DNA of 64,000 nucleotides from Candidatus Magnetocorallium paracelense (GCA_029001845.1 JAREWP010000050.1:43500-107499), one strand, 5' to 3'; numbered from the stretch's first letter, positions 28,531 through 38,778 are shown. The notes: generated from the sequence alone by a model not told the origin. Numbers and translations: made by a program.

Positions 28531-29313
28531 TTACATAAGAAAAGCCGTAACAACATAATCGGCAATGAGAATCATAATACAAGAGGTTACTACAGCCGAT
28601 GTCGTGGACAGGCTTACGCTTTTTGCTCCATAGCTGTCCTTACGCATATGTGTGAAATATCCCTGATAGCAGCATATTGTAGACACGATTATTGCAAAAA
28701 CAAGGGCTTTGATAAAACCGCCATTGATATCCACCATTTCCACGCTTGCATGTACGCGATGGATATATACGCCTGAATTAACACCCAGCAGCACAACGCC
28801 GGTAAAATATCCTCCCACAATACCAACGAGGTCGAAAAAGACCGTCAATATAGGGAAGCTTATAATCGAAGCGGCGATTCTGGGGCTGATAAGGAATCGG
28901 ATCGGATCGATGCGCATGGTGTAGAGAGCGTCTATCTGCTCTGAAATTCGCTGTATTCCTATCTCCGCTGTCATGGAAGAACCTGCTCTGGCCGTTATCA
29001 TTATGGCAGTCAGTACAGGGCCGAGCTCACGTATCAGAGAAAGGGCGACGGCAGCGCCGAGAACCCCTTCGGAGCCAAACTTAATCAGTTCATAATATAG
29101 TTGAAGTCCGAGAACCATGCCTGTAAAAAAGCCGACCATAATCACGATATTCGTCGATCTGGTACCGATATGGTAAATCTGATGAATGACGGGCGCAAGC
29201 TGCTTAGGGCGAAATATCATTATAAACCCTCTGCCGAAAAATATCGCCGTTGATCCGAGATTGTTAATCAGGACGATTGCCCGGTTGCCTAATTTATCGA
29301 TAAGCGATTTCAT
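28531..29313 (-). CDS. mlaE: MlaE-like ABC permease
   Basis: A 260-residue integral membrane protein of the MlaE/YrbE family: five to six hydrophobic segments and the family signature GPVLTAIMITARAGSSMTAE, with IGIQRISEQIDAL following. It is the permease of the phospholipid transport system with the MlaF-like ATPase and MlaD. It is the first gene of the operon; about 250 bp separate it from mlaF, of which 144 bp are the MITE-A insertion and its duplication. Confidence 0.94.
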   Translation of the reverse strand: MKSLIDKLGNRAIVLINNLGSTAIFFGRGFIMIFRPKQLAPVIHQIYHIGTRSTNIVIMVGFFTGMVLGLQLYYELIKFGSEGVLGAAVALSLIRELGPVLTAIMITARAGSSMTAEIGIQRISEQIDALYTMRIDPIRFLISPRIAASIISFPILTVFFDLVGIVGGYFTGVVLLGVNSGVYIHRVHASVEMVDINGGFIKALVFAIIVSTICCYQGYFTHMRKDSYGAKSVSLSTTSAVVTSCIMILIADYVVTAFLM

Positions 29314-29472
29314 GTTTTTCCGTTTAAGTTAAAAAATACATCCGCAGATTTTACGGATTACGCGGATTATGGCTTGATCTTAAGGAATTTTGCACATTTG
29401 CTGTTTAAAATTCATAAACAGTATAGTATCAGAAATTTGACCTTTTCTGTGGTTAATTTTTTGTAAAAGTCC

Positions 29473-29540
29473 TGATTGGTATTGAATACTGATTGGTATT
29501 GAATACTGATTGGTATTGAATAAAGATTGGCAATGAATAA
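29473..29540. repeat. 17-bp tandem repeat, about 4 units
   Basis: TGATTGGTATTGAATAC occurs twice exactly, then with its last base changed, then in a degenerate form (AGATTGGCAATGAATAA). It lies in the divergent space upstream of mlaE. Confidence 0.85.
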
Positions 29541-29565
29541 ACCGATAAGATAAAAAAGGGAGGTC

Positions 29566-29596
29566 GGCGGGAGTGTCACGTCTCCCGCCTTTTTTG
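29566..29596 (+). terminator. Strong intrinsic terminator without an upstream gene
   Basis: GGCGGGAG and CTCCCGCC form a GC-rich stem around an 8-nt loop, followed by a T run of 6-7. No plus-strand gene ends nearby, so it may end an unannotated small RNA starting in 29340-29540, or act on antisense transcription from mlaE. The rest of 29597-29960 shows no convincing gene. Confidence 0.7.
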
Positions 29597-29960
29597 GTAA
29601 CAGGGTTTTGGTTAGGGGTTTACAAAAAGGGTAACAGGTATCTCAAAAGCACAATATTCCTACCGTACAATCTATGTAATCTATCCTGTTCCGATACATC
29701 AGGACAGGGTAGCTTGCGTATATTGTATTTTAATGCTCTAAGAGCCGGAACAATTATAAGCTTTACGTACAGTTTTGACGGACAAATGGATTATTGGGAA
29801 ATTAAAAAGAAAGTTTTCAGATATGCTTTTTTGATATGACATTGTTACCTCCTTGTACTTTGCCTGGCAGCTTCCTGCTGCTGTTGGCTTATTATGTTGC
29901 AGATATGTTTATATCGGATGTTTGAAAATTTTCTTTACTCAAAAACGAAATAAAATATAA

Positions 29961-30123
29961 CTAAAAACAGCAGTCAGCTATCAGTGGTCAGCCTTCAAAT
30001 GAGGAAAGAATTGATGTTATGTAAATAATAAGCTTCACCTTACGGGCGAATCTGTTTTGAACCATAAAGTGTTGCAACTAAAGAGCTGACAGATAATGGC
30101 TGACAGCTAAACGCTGTTTTTAG
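29961..30123. repeat. MITE-B copy 2
   Basis: The ends are extended inverted repeats: TAACTAAAAACAGCAGTCAG on the left and CTGTTTTTAGTTA on the right. The interior matches copies 1 and 4 (GAAAGAATTGATGTTATG, AATAAGCTTCACCTTACGGG). Non-coding. Confidence 0.82.
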
Positions 30124-30312
30124 TTAGATAAAAAAATGCCTGATAAGGGCGTTTATTAAATCTGCATTGCCTGATGTCACAACCTTTTGGTGGGAAAGCC
30201 GAAAAACTACGATATAAAATTGTTTATGGCAACTGTTCATAAAGATCGGTAACAAGTGTGAAAATCCAAAGAAGAAAGCCTTTTTGTCATAAACTATGAT
30301 AATATAGAAACC

Positions 30313-30981
30313 ATGAAATTACAGGATACGGCATTATTTAATTGTCTCGATACAGAGGATATAGAGGAGATAACTCCATATATTGGTCACCTCTCTTGCG
30401 GCAAAAAGGAGACAGTCTTTTCGGAAGGCGACAGATCGCAGTGGCTTTTTATCGTTGAAAAGGGTAAAGTTAAGATAACCAAGCTGTCTCAGGACGGGAA
30501 AGAGGTTATATTGGAGATAATATCTCCCGGTGAATTCTTTGGCGCCTTTGCCGTATTAAAAGACATTCCCTATCCTGCCAACGCCGTCTCTATGGAGCAG
30601 AGCGATTTAATAAGAATATCTCGAAAGAATCTCCTTCGGATTATAGACAGATTTCCGACCATCATGTATTTTATGTCAATGAACCTGGCCGAACGAGTCA
30701 GGGATTCTCATGAAACCTTAAAAAACATAGCCCTTGAAAAGGTCGAGGCGAGAATCGCCTCTTTAATAGTAAAGCTTGCAGACAAAACCGGAATAGAGAC
30801 AGCCGACGGAATTCTTATAGATATAAAACTCACAAAACAGGACATCGCCGAGATGGTGGGCACGACTGTGGAGACATCTATAAGGACTATCAGTAACTTT
30901 AAAAAGAACGGAATAATGAACGACAAAAACGGTAAAATTTTAATTCTCGATAAAGAAGCACTGGAGTTATTGAGCGCCTGA
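30313..30981 (+). CDS. Crp/Fnr family transcription regulator
   Basis: A 222-residue protein with an N-terminal cyclic-nucleotide-binding-type beta-roll (GEFFGAFAVLKDIPYPANAV), a long dimer helix (about 120-140) and a C-terminal winged helix (KLTKQDIAEMVGTTVETSIR). It has a Cys at about residue 13 and another near 32 but no FNR-type cluster of four cysteines, so an Fe-S oxygen sensor is unlikely. The ligand is unknown. It stands alone, with no clear ribosome binding site before ATG 30313. Confidence 0.92.
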   Translation: MKLQDTALFNCLDTEDIEEITPYIGHLSCGKKETVFSEGDRSQWLFIVEKGKVKITKLSQDGKEVILEIISPGEFFGAFAVLKDIPYPANAVSMEQSDLIRISRKNLLRIIDRFPTIMYFMSMNLAERVRDSHETLKNIALEKVEARIASLIVKLADKTGIETADGILIDIKLTKQDIAEMVGTTVETSIRTISNFKKNGIMNDKNGKILILDKEALELLSA

Positions 30982-31047
30982 GGGACAAGCCCCAAGGCAT
31001 GCCTTTACCCGGGGTGCGCAGGGGCGAGTCAAAGAATAATCAAATAT

Positions 31048-33432
31048 TCATAAATAAACAATTGTCACTGCTTCCCTGCCCTCTTTGTCACCTTCTTTTT
31101 CAAATTCTTTTACAAGAGGATGTCCCGTTAGGTAATCGCTTACAGCCCTTGAAAGTATGCCTGCTCCAACGCCGTGGACGATTCTTACGGTGCTTGCGTC
31201 TGCAAGAACGGCATCGTTTAAGTATTTCTCGATATCCGTAATGGCAGGATCAACTCTTTTACCTATGATATTGATCTCTCCGGGCAGGGATAAAGACATT
31301 TTCGCATCCATTTCACTACCTTTAAGAGGCGGTTCGCCTTCTGTCTTACTGCTACCGTCGACTTCATATAAATCGGAAAAGGGAACAAAAGCGTACCTGC
31401 CTTTGATCAAAACAGTGCATTTCTCCTTTCTGTCGTCTTTGGAAAGAAGCTCTCCTTCGCATCCCAGTGATTTCAGATAAACTCTCTCGCCTTCTTGCAG
31501 GTCAACTAATTTTTTCCGCTTTTCAGGTATGAGCCCGACGATCCTGTTTCTGACTTCTTTAAGATTTTTGTCGATCTTTCCGACATTTTGACGCGCCGTC
31601 GATTTATCGGATACTTTGATTTTGCGAACGATTTCTTCAGCTTCCCTTCTGGCCTTGAGCAGGAACTTTTCCGCCTCTCCATAACCTCTTGCAAGGGCCT
31701 CTCTCCTGGATTTCCTGAGTACGGAAAGTTCATCGATCATGGAATTTTTAAGTGTAATGAGCTCCTCTTTCAAAGAGACAGTCTTCTCCAGAGCCTGATC
31801 ATACTCGCTTTTTTTCCTGTTAAGGTCGGATATTAGAGACTCTACAATCATGTTTCCTCTGCTCATTAATTCTTTTGCTCTTGATATCAGGTTTGCAGGT
31901 AAACCCAGGCCGGAGGCAATTTCAAATGCATGTGAACTGCCGGGTTGGCCTGCAACCAGTTTGTATACCGGTCTTGTATTTTTTTGCCCATCCAGATTGA
32001 CAGTTTCCATGCCCATCGAACAGTTCAGAATTCCCGGCTCCTTATGGGCATACGCTTTAAGCACGCTGAGGTGGGTCGTAACGACTGTAAGCGCTCCGTT
32101 GAGGGTTAAATCCTTCAATACGGCGCAGGCCAGAGCACCGCCTTCATCGGGGTCTGTTCCCGTGCCGAATTCATCGATCAGTACAAGGGTGTCCCTTCCC
32201 GACGATTCGAGTATATCGGCAATATTTTTCATGTGGGAAGAAAAGGTCGACCGATTGCCGTCAATGGATTGTTCGTCGCCAATATCTATAAATATTTTGT
32301 TCAGAAAGGGAACGGTCGTTCCACTTTCGGCAGGGAGGTGCATTCCTGAAAGGGCCATCAGTGTAAAGACTCCTACACTCTTTAAAGCCACTGTCTTTCC
32401 GCCCATATTGGGGCCTGTAATAACGATGGATTTCTCATGTACTCCCAGCTCGATATCAAGGGGAACGAGGCAATCGATCTTTCCGCTTCTTTTAAGAGAT
32501 CTGAACAAAAGAGGATGCCTGCCGGCGTTGATTTTAAGGCTGCCATTACTATTCATCTCAGGCCTTGTCATCTCCATACTTTCAGCAAATAACGAAAGCG
32601 CATGGATTGTATCGAAAACCGAAATTATTCTGTAGTTATTTTCTATCTCATGAAGAGAGTCCCTGAGAAGTGCGGACAGCCTTTTGAGCACTCTGAATTC
32701 CTCGAGCTTTTCCTCTGATCTCAAAGATTCTGCCTCATTACCGAAACTCAGGGTCTCAAATGGTTCTACAAAAACCGTTTCTCCCGTATTGGAGATGTCG
32801 TGGATGACACCGGGTATGTGGCCTTTTGAGTCATTTTTTACAGGTATTACCCATCTATTGTTCCTTCCTGTTATGAATTGCTCCTGTATGTGAGGGGTCA
32901 GCTCTTTTCTCTTGAGCACTTTGTCGAGGGAGTGTTTAATTTTATTTTCACAGGCTCTGATAGATTGCCTGACAGCGGCCAGCGCAGGAGAAGCGTTATC
33001 CGATATTCCGCCATCTTTATCGATCGATCTCTCTATGTCCCTTTTTATGCTTTCATGGGGAATAAGAGAGGATATAAGTTCTGCAAGTTTCGATTCAGGT
33101 TTAATAAAATCCGATTTTTTGAGGTTTACTACAGAATCGAGAAAGGGAAGAAACTCTTTCAGGTCCATGGGATCGAGCAGAGAATCCTCAGGTCTTAAGC
33201 GCTTGAAATATATTGTGAGGTCGTCAAAATGTTCGATTCCGTGATTGCCTCCTCCTGTAATTATCTCTCTGCACTCTGAAATCATGTCCAGTCTCTTATC
33301 GATCTCCATGGCATCGAGAAGCGGTCTTATCACTCTCACAGAGGAAGCACCGGGAGCGGTCATTGAAAAGAGGGCCGCCATATTGAGTATGTCGTTGAAA
33401 TCAAGAGAATTTATTGTGCTCTCGTCAATCAT
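31048..33432 (-). CDS. mutS2: MutS2 family protein with Smr domain
   Basis: A 794-residue protein with the MutS core and clamp, Walker A GPNMGGKTVALK, Walker B LVLIDEFGTGTDPDEG, a long coiled coil (about 510-610) and a C-terminal Smr domain (VRIVHGVGAGILSRAV). MutS2 proteins lack the mismatch-recognition domain; they suppress recombination or act in ribosome rescue by splitting collided ribosomes. Start ATG 33432 (MIDESTINSLDF); the open frame further upstream runs into a family D repeat and is not coding. Confidence 0.96.
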   Translation of the reverse strand: MIDESTINSLDFNDILNMAALFSMTAPGASSVRVIRPLLDAMEIDKRLDMISECREIITGGGNHGIEHFDDLTIYFKRLRPEDSLLDPMDLKEFLPFLDSVVNLKKSDFIKPESKLAELISSLIPHESIKRDIERSIDKDGGISDNASPALAAVRQSIRACENKIKHSLDKVLKRKELTPHIQEQFITGRNNRWVIPVKNDSKGHIPGVIHDISNTGETVFVEPFETLSFGNEAESLRSEEKLEEFRVLKRLSALLRDSLHEIENNYRIISVFDTIHALSLFAESMEMTRPEMNSNGSLKINAGRHPLLFRSLKRSGKIDCLVPLDIELGVHEKSIVITGPNMGGKTVALKSVGVFTLMALSGMHLPAESGTTVPFLNKIFIDIGDEQSIDGNRSTFSSHMKNIADILESSGRDTLVLIDEFGTGTDPDEGGALACAVLKDLTLNGALTVVTTHLSVLKAYAHKEPGILNCSMGMETVNLDGQKNTRPVYKLVAGQPGSSHAFEIASGLGLPANLISRAKELMSRGNMIVESLISDLNRKKSEYDQALEKTVSLKEELITLKNSMIDELSVLRKSRREALARGYGEAEKFLLKARREAEEIVRKIKVSDKSTARQNVGKIDKNLKEVRNRIVGLIPEKRKKLVDLQEGERVYLKSLGCEGELLSKDDRKEKCTVLIKGRYAFVPFSDLYEVDGSSKTEGEPPLKGSEMDAKMSLSLPGEINIIGKRVDPAITDIEKYLNDAVLADASTVRIVHGVGAGILSRAVSDYLTGHPLVKEFEKEGDKEGREAVTIVYL

Positions 33433-33458
33433 TTTTTCATATACTCCACAAAAATGAA

Positions 33459-33600
33459 GGGGCAGACCTCTATGTCCGCCCCGGCGCCGGCGAAGGAACA
33501 AACGCACCGGAGTAACGGCATGCGGCCTATTTTAACAAATTCAGCAATACTAAAAAATCTGTAACTATTCACAGAGTTCAGGGATCGGTGGTCTGTATAA
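33459..33600. repeat. Family D repeat copy 2 and a MITE-C end fragment
   Basis: 33459-33528 matches the repeat at 10103 (GACCTCTATGTCCGCCCCGG, then CACCGGAGTAACGGCATGC). From 33561, GTAACTATTCACAGAGTTCA and GGGATCGGTGGTCTG match one end of MITE-C; the other end is not visible, so this is a fragment. Confidence 0.6.
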
Positions 33601-33678
33601 TTTATTTTTGCGCAGACCTTAAGTTTATGGTTTCGCTGCAAAAACAGAATGAACGATTTTAGGATTCTGACACAAAGC

Positions 33679-35475
33679 TCATGCTTTCTTATTCACTTCA
33701 ACCTTTAAGAGTATTATATCTCTCCTGTCTATAGAAAATTGTTTTATCTCTCTCAACATTACCTCATCGAGTCTGTTGTCTTTCCATTTTTGCAGTATAT
33801 CGTCAGACAATTTCAAATAGGGATTGTTCAAAGGGAAATCGATTTTTTCCGGGACATTGAGGAGTACATAGTCATAATGGCTGAAGAGAGTTAAATACCC
33901 CTCTGTCAGGCTTGTAAATATTGTCGGATAGGCGAGGCTGAATTTATCGCCATCTATGACCGTTAATGCCCGTAATGTATAGGTATCGAAAGTTTTGGCC
34001 TCTCTTGGTAAATCCTGGGCAAACATGGAAGCGACCGTCGATCCGGTTAACTCCGGGATTTCTTTTAACTTCTCGTACACCTTTAACGAAGGATCTCCTC
34101 CTATATAAGGTAAGTCAACCGGGCCGGTTAAAGGCGTTATTTTCAAGCCCTCGGCTCCTGTGTTGCTTAGAGAGACGGTAAATAGTTGAGTCATGGTAAA
34201 GAGCAGTATGATCGTTGTTCTGGTCTTTTGTAGTATAAAAGCAGGATGAACCGATATTGTAAAAGCTGCAACAAGAAGCAGTGTAAAGCCGATAAAAACG
34301 CGCCGATTATCTCCTCCGGGAGAAAATGAATGAACTATAATATATGGCAGAATCATAAAAATCGGAATAAGAGATAGTAAGAGCAAAGGTATGAATTCTT
34401 TTCTTTTACGCCATGTTCCGATGACAGCGGTTACGGCAACCAGAGAAGTTATGAGTAGCGGAAAACCTCCGAGATGTGAAAAAAAGTGGCCCAGCCCCTG
34501 TAAGAATCCCATTTCCCCGATTCCCGAATAAAGGCGGTTTAAGTTGCCAAAGGATGTTTCGTAGACCCAGTCATAAAGTTTTCTCATGCCTCTGAGCCAC
34601 CAAATGGATCCAATAAAATTGGCAAGTGCAAAAGCGATAAAAAAGGGATAGTGAATTTTTGAGCGTTTTTTGAATATCAAGACAATCGTACAAATTATAA
34701 TTAGCAATAGAAGACAAAGGAGAATATTGAATTTATAGGGAAACGTTATGGAAGGGACCATAGAGATAAAGAGTATCAGACATGTAACACCAAAAATATA
34801 TATGGCGGCTTCAATATCAAAGGGTGAAATCTTTCCCCTCTTTCGCGAGAATGTAACGATCAGAATTAAGGGAATAAAAAAGTTCAACAAAAAGACAACC
34901 GGTCTCATGCAGAATCCTAAACCAATAAAGAAACCGGCCAATAGAGAACTTTTAAAATTTAAAAAACAATCCGATTTAATCAGATAATAGGCGGAAGCAA
35001 GGGCAAGGGCCATTAAGAGCATCTCTGAGTAAAGAATGTGAGAGAACCTGACGATCCAGGGTATGGTGCTTATGAAAAGCGTACCGGAAGCCGCCTTCCA
35101 GGGGGAAATGAAGAGTTTCATCAACAGGTATGCAAAGTGTAAAAACAGGAAAAAACTAAAGCACATCGTCAGCGGGAAGGCAAGAGAGATATCTCCATTA
35201 CTTATTGTAAGGAAAAAGGCGATAAAGGCGGGAAAAATGATCGGCCGAAATCCTCTGACATAATATGCCGCAACAACTCCGTCAAGAAATCCATGTTCCC
35301 TGTATTCAAGATATATAAGATGGCCGTTTTCCCAAAAGTTGGCGCCATCGTCTGTAGGGAGCAAGGTGTTTTCAGAGTGCCATAAAATGAGAAAAAAAAG
35401 CGGAATCACTGTTGAAAGCAGATAGGGCAGCCATCTGTTAAGTGAGACAAATTTGAATCTTCTGTATGAAATCAC
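33679..35475 (-). CDS. GT-C type glycosyltransferase (PMT/ArnT-like membrane protein)
   Basis: A 598-residue protein with about eleven hydrophobic helices and a soluble C-terminal portion (from about 430), as in dolichyl/undecaprenyl-phosphate-sugar-dependent transferases. The first extracytoplasmic loop has acidic residues (LLPTDDGANFWENGH) where GT-C enzymes keep their catalytic Asp. It would move a sugar from a lipid carrier to an acceptor on the periplasmic side; the substrate cannot be read from sequence. It is downstream of the 35552-36148 gene on the same strand. Confidence 0.78.
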   Translation of the reverse strand: MISYRRFKFVSLNRWLPYLLSTVIPLFFLILWHSENTLLPTDDGANFWENGHLIYLEYREHGFLDGVVAAYYVRGFRPIIFPAFIAFFLTISNGDISLAFPLTMCFSFFLFLHFAYLLMKLFISPWKAASGTLFISTIPWIVRFSHILYSEMLLMALALASAYYLIKSDCFLNFKSSLLAGFFIGLGFCMRPVVFLLNFFIPLILIVTFSRKRGKISPFDIEAAIYIFGVTCLILFISMVPSITFPYKFNILLCLLLLIIICTIVLIFKKRSKIHYPFFIAFALANFIGSIWWLRGMRKLYDWVYETSFGNLNRLYSGIGEMGFLQGLGHFFSHLGGFPLLITSLVAVTAVIGTWRKRKEFIPLLLLSLIPIFMILPYIIVHSFSPGGDNRRVFIGFTLLLVAAFTISVHPAFILQKTRTTIILLFTMTQLFTVSLSNTGAEGLKITPLTGPVDLPYIGGDPSLKVYEKLKEIPELTGSTVASMFAQDLPREAKTFDTYTLRALTVIDGDKFSLAYPTIFTSLTEGYLTLFSHYDYVLLNVPEKIDFPLNNPYLKLSDDILQKWKDNRLDEVMLREIKQFSIDRRDIILLKVEVNKKA

Positions 35476-35551
35476 GGATTACAGTAATTGTGAATAGTCA
35501 GTGAAGGTCGTTATTTTTGAATTGTCCTGTCAGACAATTTTTCATGAATGC

Positions 35552-36148
35552 TCACGGTAGATTTATAAAGCTCTTCAATTCATTCAGAACTTGTTTCGAT
35601 TCTTCTCTGTCATTGGAAGAAAAAATATCGATTTCCATGTCGTTAAAGGAAAGTTTAATCGGATAGTATTGTTCTGTTTGACCGAATCCCGGAATTACGG
35701 TACCATGCTGCAATGCAATCTTTTCCACAAAAGCCACTGCATCGGGATTGTCAGGGGTAATTTTAATATGACCCATGACGATCTCTTTTAATTCATTCCT
35801 TTGCTTTATAATTGTTTTGCCAAAAACTCCGGTACTTGTAATCGATATTCTCTCTTTTTCTCTGTCGATTTTTGTTTCGAGAAAGGATTCCCTGAAAACA
35901 TAAGTTCTTAGCAGGGGAAAGGAGATAAGGCAAATCGCCGCTGCAATTATGTAATGTAAAAGTGTAACTGCAGATAAAAGATAGATCAAAATCAGATAAA
36001 GGACTGACAGGCCTGCAGAGAGAAACATGGCAGACAGTTCTCGACTGAAAATGCCGCTGTTGAGCATACTGCCTTTTTCCGCTCTGAAAGAGGAAGTCCT
36101 TAATATCAGCTCGTTGTCGAACTTTTTAATGTCAAAAATCACTGCCAT
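35552..36148 (-). CDS. Two-helix membrane protein of unknown function
   Basis: A 198-residue protein beginning MAVIFDIKKFDNELILRTSS. ATG 36148 overlaps the stop of the helicase gene (TAATG). The frame stays open upstream inside that gene, but that part is an out-of-frame shadow. Two adjacent hydrophobic segments (about residues 41-80) form a hairpin in the membrane, followed by a soluble domain of alternating strands that recalls bacterial PH-like folds (RISITSTGVFGKTIIKQREL-like order). Function unknown. Confidence 0.75.
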   Translation of the reverse strand: MAVIFDIKKFDNELILRTSSFRAEKGSMLNSGIFSRELSAMFLSAGLSVLYLILIYLLSAVTLLHYIIAAAICLISFPLLRTYVFRESFLETKIDREKERISITSTGVFGKTIIKQRNELKEIVMGHIKITPDNPDAVAFVEKIALQHGTVIPGFGQTEQYYPIKLSFNDMEIDIFSSNDREESKQVLNELKSFINLP

Positions 36149-38142
36149 TATTTTTCTGTCCAAAAATCTTCTATATCCTCTACTTTGTCCGTCATCTTTA
36201 CAGGTGGCAGGGAGTTGAGAAATACCTTTCCATAGCCTTTTTTCACAATTCTGGAATCCAGTATGGCAACGATCCCCCTGTCGCTTTTTGTCCTGATAAG
36301 CCTGCCGAACCCCTGCCTGAGCGTAATGACCGCCGCCGGCACCTGATAGGAAAAAAACGGTTTTTTTCCGCTCTTTTCTATATACTCGATTCTTCCTTCT
36401 ATTACGGGATCGCTTGGAACTGCAAAAGGAAGCTTGGTAATTATAACACACCTGAGTTCATCGCCGGGAAAATCCACTCCCTGCCAAAAGGTGTAGGTGC
36501 CAAAGAGAATACTCCGTTCAAGTCTCTTAAATGTCTCTATGAGCCTGTAATTATCCATCTCTCCCTGCCGAAGAAAAACATAATCCTTTTTACCTTCAAC
36601 AGGATTCTCATCTTTCTCTTTTTTATAAAATTCTTCTTCTACGGCATTCGCCACAACTTTCAACAGACTATAACTCGTAAACAAAACCATTGACTTGCCG
36701 GGGCTCTTTTCCAGAAGAGCGATAATCTCTTTCGTAATCTTGTCGGAATAGAAGCGATCGTTCGGTTCCGGCATATTGGCAGGGATGTAGAGAATCGCCT
36801 GCTTTTCAAAATCGAAGGGTGAATTTAAAATAAGCTCCATGGAGTCCTCGAGGCCAAGCCTTTCCCTTATAAATGAGAAGCCCCCTGCTGTAGAGAGTGT
36901 AGCCGATGTGAGAATCGAACTCTCTATTGAATGAAAGACAGCCTTGCCAAGAATTTCCGAGATATTTATAGGAGTCGATGCCAGGCGTATCGTTTTGCCC
37001 GAAGACTCGGCCCAATAGACCGCGTTCTCAATGGAGTGGTTCAATAAAAGGACTATCGACTCTTTAAAAACCTTTGCCCTGCCGTATAATGCCTCTATTT
37101 CTCTTCGTTCGTCCTCGTTTTTCGCAAGGTCGGCAACGCCTTTCAGCATTTCGTACAGAAAATTAAGATCGTCGCTCAATATATCGGTAACGATCTCCTT
37201 TTCCCTGATTCTCAGAGTGTTTCGTCCGTCGAGGGCAACCATTATGTTCTTAAAAAAGAGTTCAGAATTGTACCTGACAGTATCCACTGTAGAAGAGATA
37301 TCGTCGATCGTACCCTGTGCAAGCCATCCAAGCCTTGTAATCAGTCCTTTACTTTTTTTACTGATAATCGAATCGAGGAGATATTTTATTTTGAAATTTG
37401 ATATCTCTACTCCTAAATAATCGGCAGCAACATCTTCTATTTCATGAGCTTCGTCGAATATCGCTGTCTGAAAGGAAGGCAAAGCGTTGTAACCTGAGGC
37501 TACATTAGCGAAAAAGAGGTGATGGTTTGTTATGAGGATGTCAGACTGCCTCTCTATTTTTCTGGCCCTTTGGTAATGACACTTACTGAAATAGCTGCAT
37601 GACCTTCCATAGCAGAGATCGGACTCTCTTCCAACCTTTTGCCAGGCAGCATTAGAGATATCTATTTCTGACCTTACGCCTTTTTTCGTTGTCTCGGCCC
37701 AGGCGAATACCCTTTCAGTAGAGTTATTGTCCAGGTCTTCGAAAAGTCCGAGCTGCCCGGATTGATAGAGCCTTCTCAGGCAGAGATAATTATCGCTCCC
37801 GAGGCAGATGGCGAATGTTATGTTCGGAAACAGAGATGAGCGCAAAAAGGGGAGGTCTTTTTCGAATAATTGCCTTTGGAGAGCCTTTGTATATGTGGAA
37901 ACCGCGGCCTTTCTCTTTTCGTTCTCTTTTTTTCTACCCTCCTCTATCCAGTAAATCAGAGGAATCAGATAGGCAAGACTTTTGCCTACTCCGGTACCTG
38001 CCTCGACAATGAGATTCTTCCTCTCTCTAAGTGCGTTGAAAACGGCCTCCGCCATCTCCTGCTGTTCCTTACGATATTCGAATCCGCTGAGCTTTAGGGA
38101 GAGGAGTTTTGTCAGATCCGGAGATGTTGATTTTTTTTTCAT
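36148..38142 (-). CDS. dinG: DinG/XPD-type Fe-S helicase
   Basis: A 664-residue superfamily 2 helicase: Walker A EAGTGVGKSLAY, DEAH box FDEAHEIEDV, motif III/IV SSILTSATL, and C-terminal motif QGFGRLIRTKSD. Four cysteines (LCLRR, DLCYGRSC, SKCHY) form the 4Fe-4S site between motifs I and II. There is no N-terminal exonuclease domain. It acts in unwinding R-loops, D-loops or damaged DNA. It heads a three-gene set with the membrane protein and the glycosyltransferase, which are probably unrelated in role. Confidence 0.93.
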   Translation of the reverse strand: MKKKSTSPDLTKLLSLKLSGFEYRKEQQEMAEAVFNALRERKNLIVEAGTGVGKSLAYLIPLIYWIEEGRKKENEKRKAAVSTYTKALQRQLFEKDLPFLRSSLFPNITFAICLGSDNYLCLRRLYQSGQLGLFEDLDNNSTERVFAWAETTKKGVRSEIDISNAAWQKVGRESDLCYGRSCSYFSKCHYQRARKIERQSDILITNHHLFFANVASGYNALPSFQTAIFDEAHEIEDVAADYLGVEISNFKIKYLLDSIISKKSKGLITRLGWLAQGTIDDISSTVDTVRYNSELFFKNIMVALDGRNTLRIREKEIVTDILSDDLNFLYEMLKGVADLAKNEDERREIEALYGRAKVFKESIVLLLNHSIENAVYWAESSGKTIRLASTPINISEILGKAVFHSIESSILTSATLSTAGGFSFIRERLGLEDSMELILNSPFDFEKQAILYIPANMPEPNDRFYSDKITKEIIALLEKSPGKSMVLFTSYSLLKVVANAVEEEFYKKEKDENPVEGKKDYVFLRQGEMDNYRLIETFKRLERSILFGTYTFWQGVDFPGDELRCVIITKLPFAVPSDPVIEGRIEYIEKSGKKPFFSYQVPAAVITLRQGFGRLIRTKSDRGIVAILDSRIVKKGYGKVFLNSLPPVKMTDKVEDIEDFWTEK

Positions 38143-38571
38143 TTTATTTATAACTTAAATTGTAAGCAAAAAGACCACATTATTTCCAATGCAAGGACAT
38201 TTTTACCCCTCTCCCTCTTCACTCTTCACCTTAATCCTCTCCCCTCAATGGGATTGCGGACTTGTCCATGTTGAAAAGGGCTGTAAGCCCGATCATCTCT
38301 GTCATACCGGACGACATGGATATGACTGATTTGAACCGTTACCATTGTGTAAAAAAAACAACAACCTCTACTTAATTTTCAATAAGTTTACCACCATTAA
38401 TAAAAGCTGTACTGTAGGTGAATTAATATAAGTCATTGAAAAATAAAAATAATTTTGTTAGTCAATGATGCACCGATTGATTTGCAGGGAGAACGATAAA
38501 CCGGCATAATTGTTGCTATACATAGTGTGTACTATGCAATACTAATCCATACAGATGAGGAGAGAGTTGAA

Positions 38572-38778
38572 ATGAACAAAAGAAAGATTTCTATTACTAT
38601 TGATGAGGAAACTTACTGGACTGCCAGAGAGTATTGTGACAGAACAGGGTCAAAATTGTCTTCAATAGTAGACAGAATGCTTGCATGTATGTTTGAAACG
38701 GATGTTGAAAGGTATAAAGAGTGCAGGAAGTGGGCATTGAGCAGACATGAGGATATCTTAAAATCGATGAGACAATAA
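38572..38778 (+). CDS. Ribbon-helix-helix-like small protein
   Basis: A 68-residue protein, MNKRKISITIDEETYWTARE, with the pattern of a ribbon-helix-helix DNA-binding antitoxin or regulator (strand, helix, GSKLSSIVDRML turn-helix). ATG 38572 has GAGGAGAG 8 bases upstream; the frame also runs up to 38527 but without a better start. No toxin gene follows: 38779-39040 holds only a MITE-B. It is probably an orphan antitoxin or small regulator. The upstream gap 38143-38571 contains no other gene. Confidence 0.72.
   Translation: MNKRKISITIDEETYWTAREYCDRTGSKLSSIVDRMLACMFETDVERYKECRKWALSRHEDILKSMRQ

Noticed and set aside
29573..29839. Plus-strand frame of 88 codons after the orphan terminator
   Set aside because: It starts within the terminator stem, has no ribosome binding site and has a composition unlike protein; no family features.
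33433..33507. N-terminal extension of MutS2
   Set aside because: The extra codons are translated from a dispersed family D repeat, rich in Arg, and family members start near MIDEST.
36149..36451. N-terminal extension of the two-helix membrane protein
   Set aside because: It lies wholly inside the helicase gene in another frame; the TAATG junction gives a better start at 36148.
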